This document shows, one piece after another, positions 59,520 through 60,000 of a stretch of DNA of 60,000 bases. The notes below the pieces were generated by a model. That model was not told the DNA's origin. It did not search any database and saw only the letters and a program-made list of their open reading frames with translations. The stretch is from Polytrichum commune. Taxonomy: Eukaryota > Streptophyta > Polytrichopsida > Polytrichales > Polytrichaceae. Location: positions 4,280,001-4,340,000 of the forward strand of contig OX485806.1 of the NCBI GenBank assembly GCA_950295325.1. The letters run 5' to 3'. A program made the translations under genes and the position numbers. The first letter of the stretch is position 1. Every line of letters starts with the position of its first letter.

Positions 59520-60000
59520 TCATGGGATGCTTTTTTTTTTTTGCCAATTTTAATAATGGGTCCCCTCATTCATGTCGCCCTTTTTATATTTCAAGCACTC
59601 GAGCCGCGATGGTGCTTCATTATCCACCCCACACGGAGGAGGAGTCGCAAGGAAACAGGATGAGCTCCGACCTAAATGAGGGAAGTAACATTGTTGGCTC
59701 ATTAGGTCCTAACGGCAAAAGCCCCCGCGGTGGGGCCCACCTTGCCCTAAAACAAGGGTTTCTCGCCATTGAATAATGCACCGCACTTATTAGCAATGAC
59801 CCGAAAGTTCCTTGAATGAGGCTTACCCGGATCCCCATTCCCGGTGCAAGGGAGTCAATTTGTGAGGGAGAAAGTGGGGGGGCCTTTTCTTCTTTCCCAA
59901 GAAATTGAATATTTCGCATACCAACATCAACAACATTACGAGGACCCCATGGCTCCAAGGTGGACGAGTTCCTTCACATCTCTTTGGTTATAAAGCATCT
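59520..60000. other. GC-richer edge sequence with open frames on both strands
   Basis: Composition rises from about 59580. A plus frame (59522-59776, containing SNIVGSLGPNGKSPRGGAHL) and a minus frame (59620-59958, containing NIQFLGKEEKAPPLSPSQID) overlap. Neither is recognised. It may be the edge of a gene or a transposable element cut by the window end. Confidence 0.25.

Noticed and set aside
1-60000. CRISPR arrays, bacterial operons, rRNA or organellar insertions
   Set aside because: No regularly spaced short repeats, ribosome-binding-site-led gene clusters, or recognisable organellar or rRNA sequence were seen.

Overview
This is nuclear DNA of a land plant with a repeat-rich genome: one recognisable host gene in 60 kb, embedded in layers of old and young transposable elements. 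The plant assignment rests on an AT-hook nuclear-localized (AHL) protein with the plant PPC/DUF296 core, and on plant-type DNA transposons. The species cannot be named. Two fossil LINE fragments carry an RNase H domain followed by a zinc-knuckle-like block, an order I do not associate with common angiosperm L1 elements, so a fern, lycophyte or gymnosperm is possible (weak inference).

Layout. 1-5.2 kb: no gene recognised, one MITE-like inverted repeat. 5.27-6.19 kb (minus): intact AHL gene, with a GC-rich leader/promoter region to about 8.1 kb. 8.1-11.8 kb: diverged copies of one dispersed repeat plus a hAT-like MITE pair. 13.9-14.6 kb (minus): fossil SWIM zinc-finger gene. 16.12-23.68 kb: a 7.56-kb, GC-rich, apparently recent PIF/Harbinger element with TAA target duplications, matching terminal inverted repeats, an intact Myb/SANT-like ORF (plus), an intact DDE transposase (minus), and a third unexplained protein-like reading frame. 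24.79-26.69 kb: decayed pogo/Tigger-like element with a fossil CENP-B-type helix-turn-helix. 27-40 kb: Tourist-like MITEs with TTA/TAA duplications, one carrying a nested hAT-like MITE with a perfect 8-bp duplication, and three tandem-repeat regions. 44-50 kb: two opposite-strand LINE 3' fragments and more MITEs. 51.5-60 kb: tandem repeat, a foldback with protein-like arms, scattered MITEs, otherwise featureless AT-rich DNA.

How the parts relate. The two Harbinger proteins form the usual pair: the Myb-like protein binds DNA and assists nuclear import of the transposase, which cuts at the inverted repeats. The Tourist-like MITEs share the TTA/TAA target preference but have different termini, so this element probably did not mobilise them. 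Several listed open frames begin at TTG, so starts were re-chosen at ATG: AHL at 6185, transposase at 20698, Myb-like protein at 18093.
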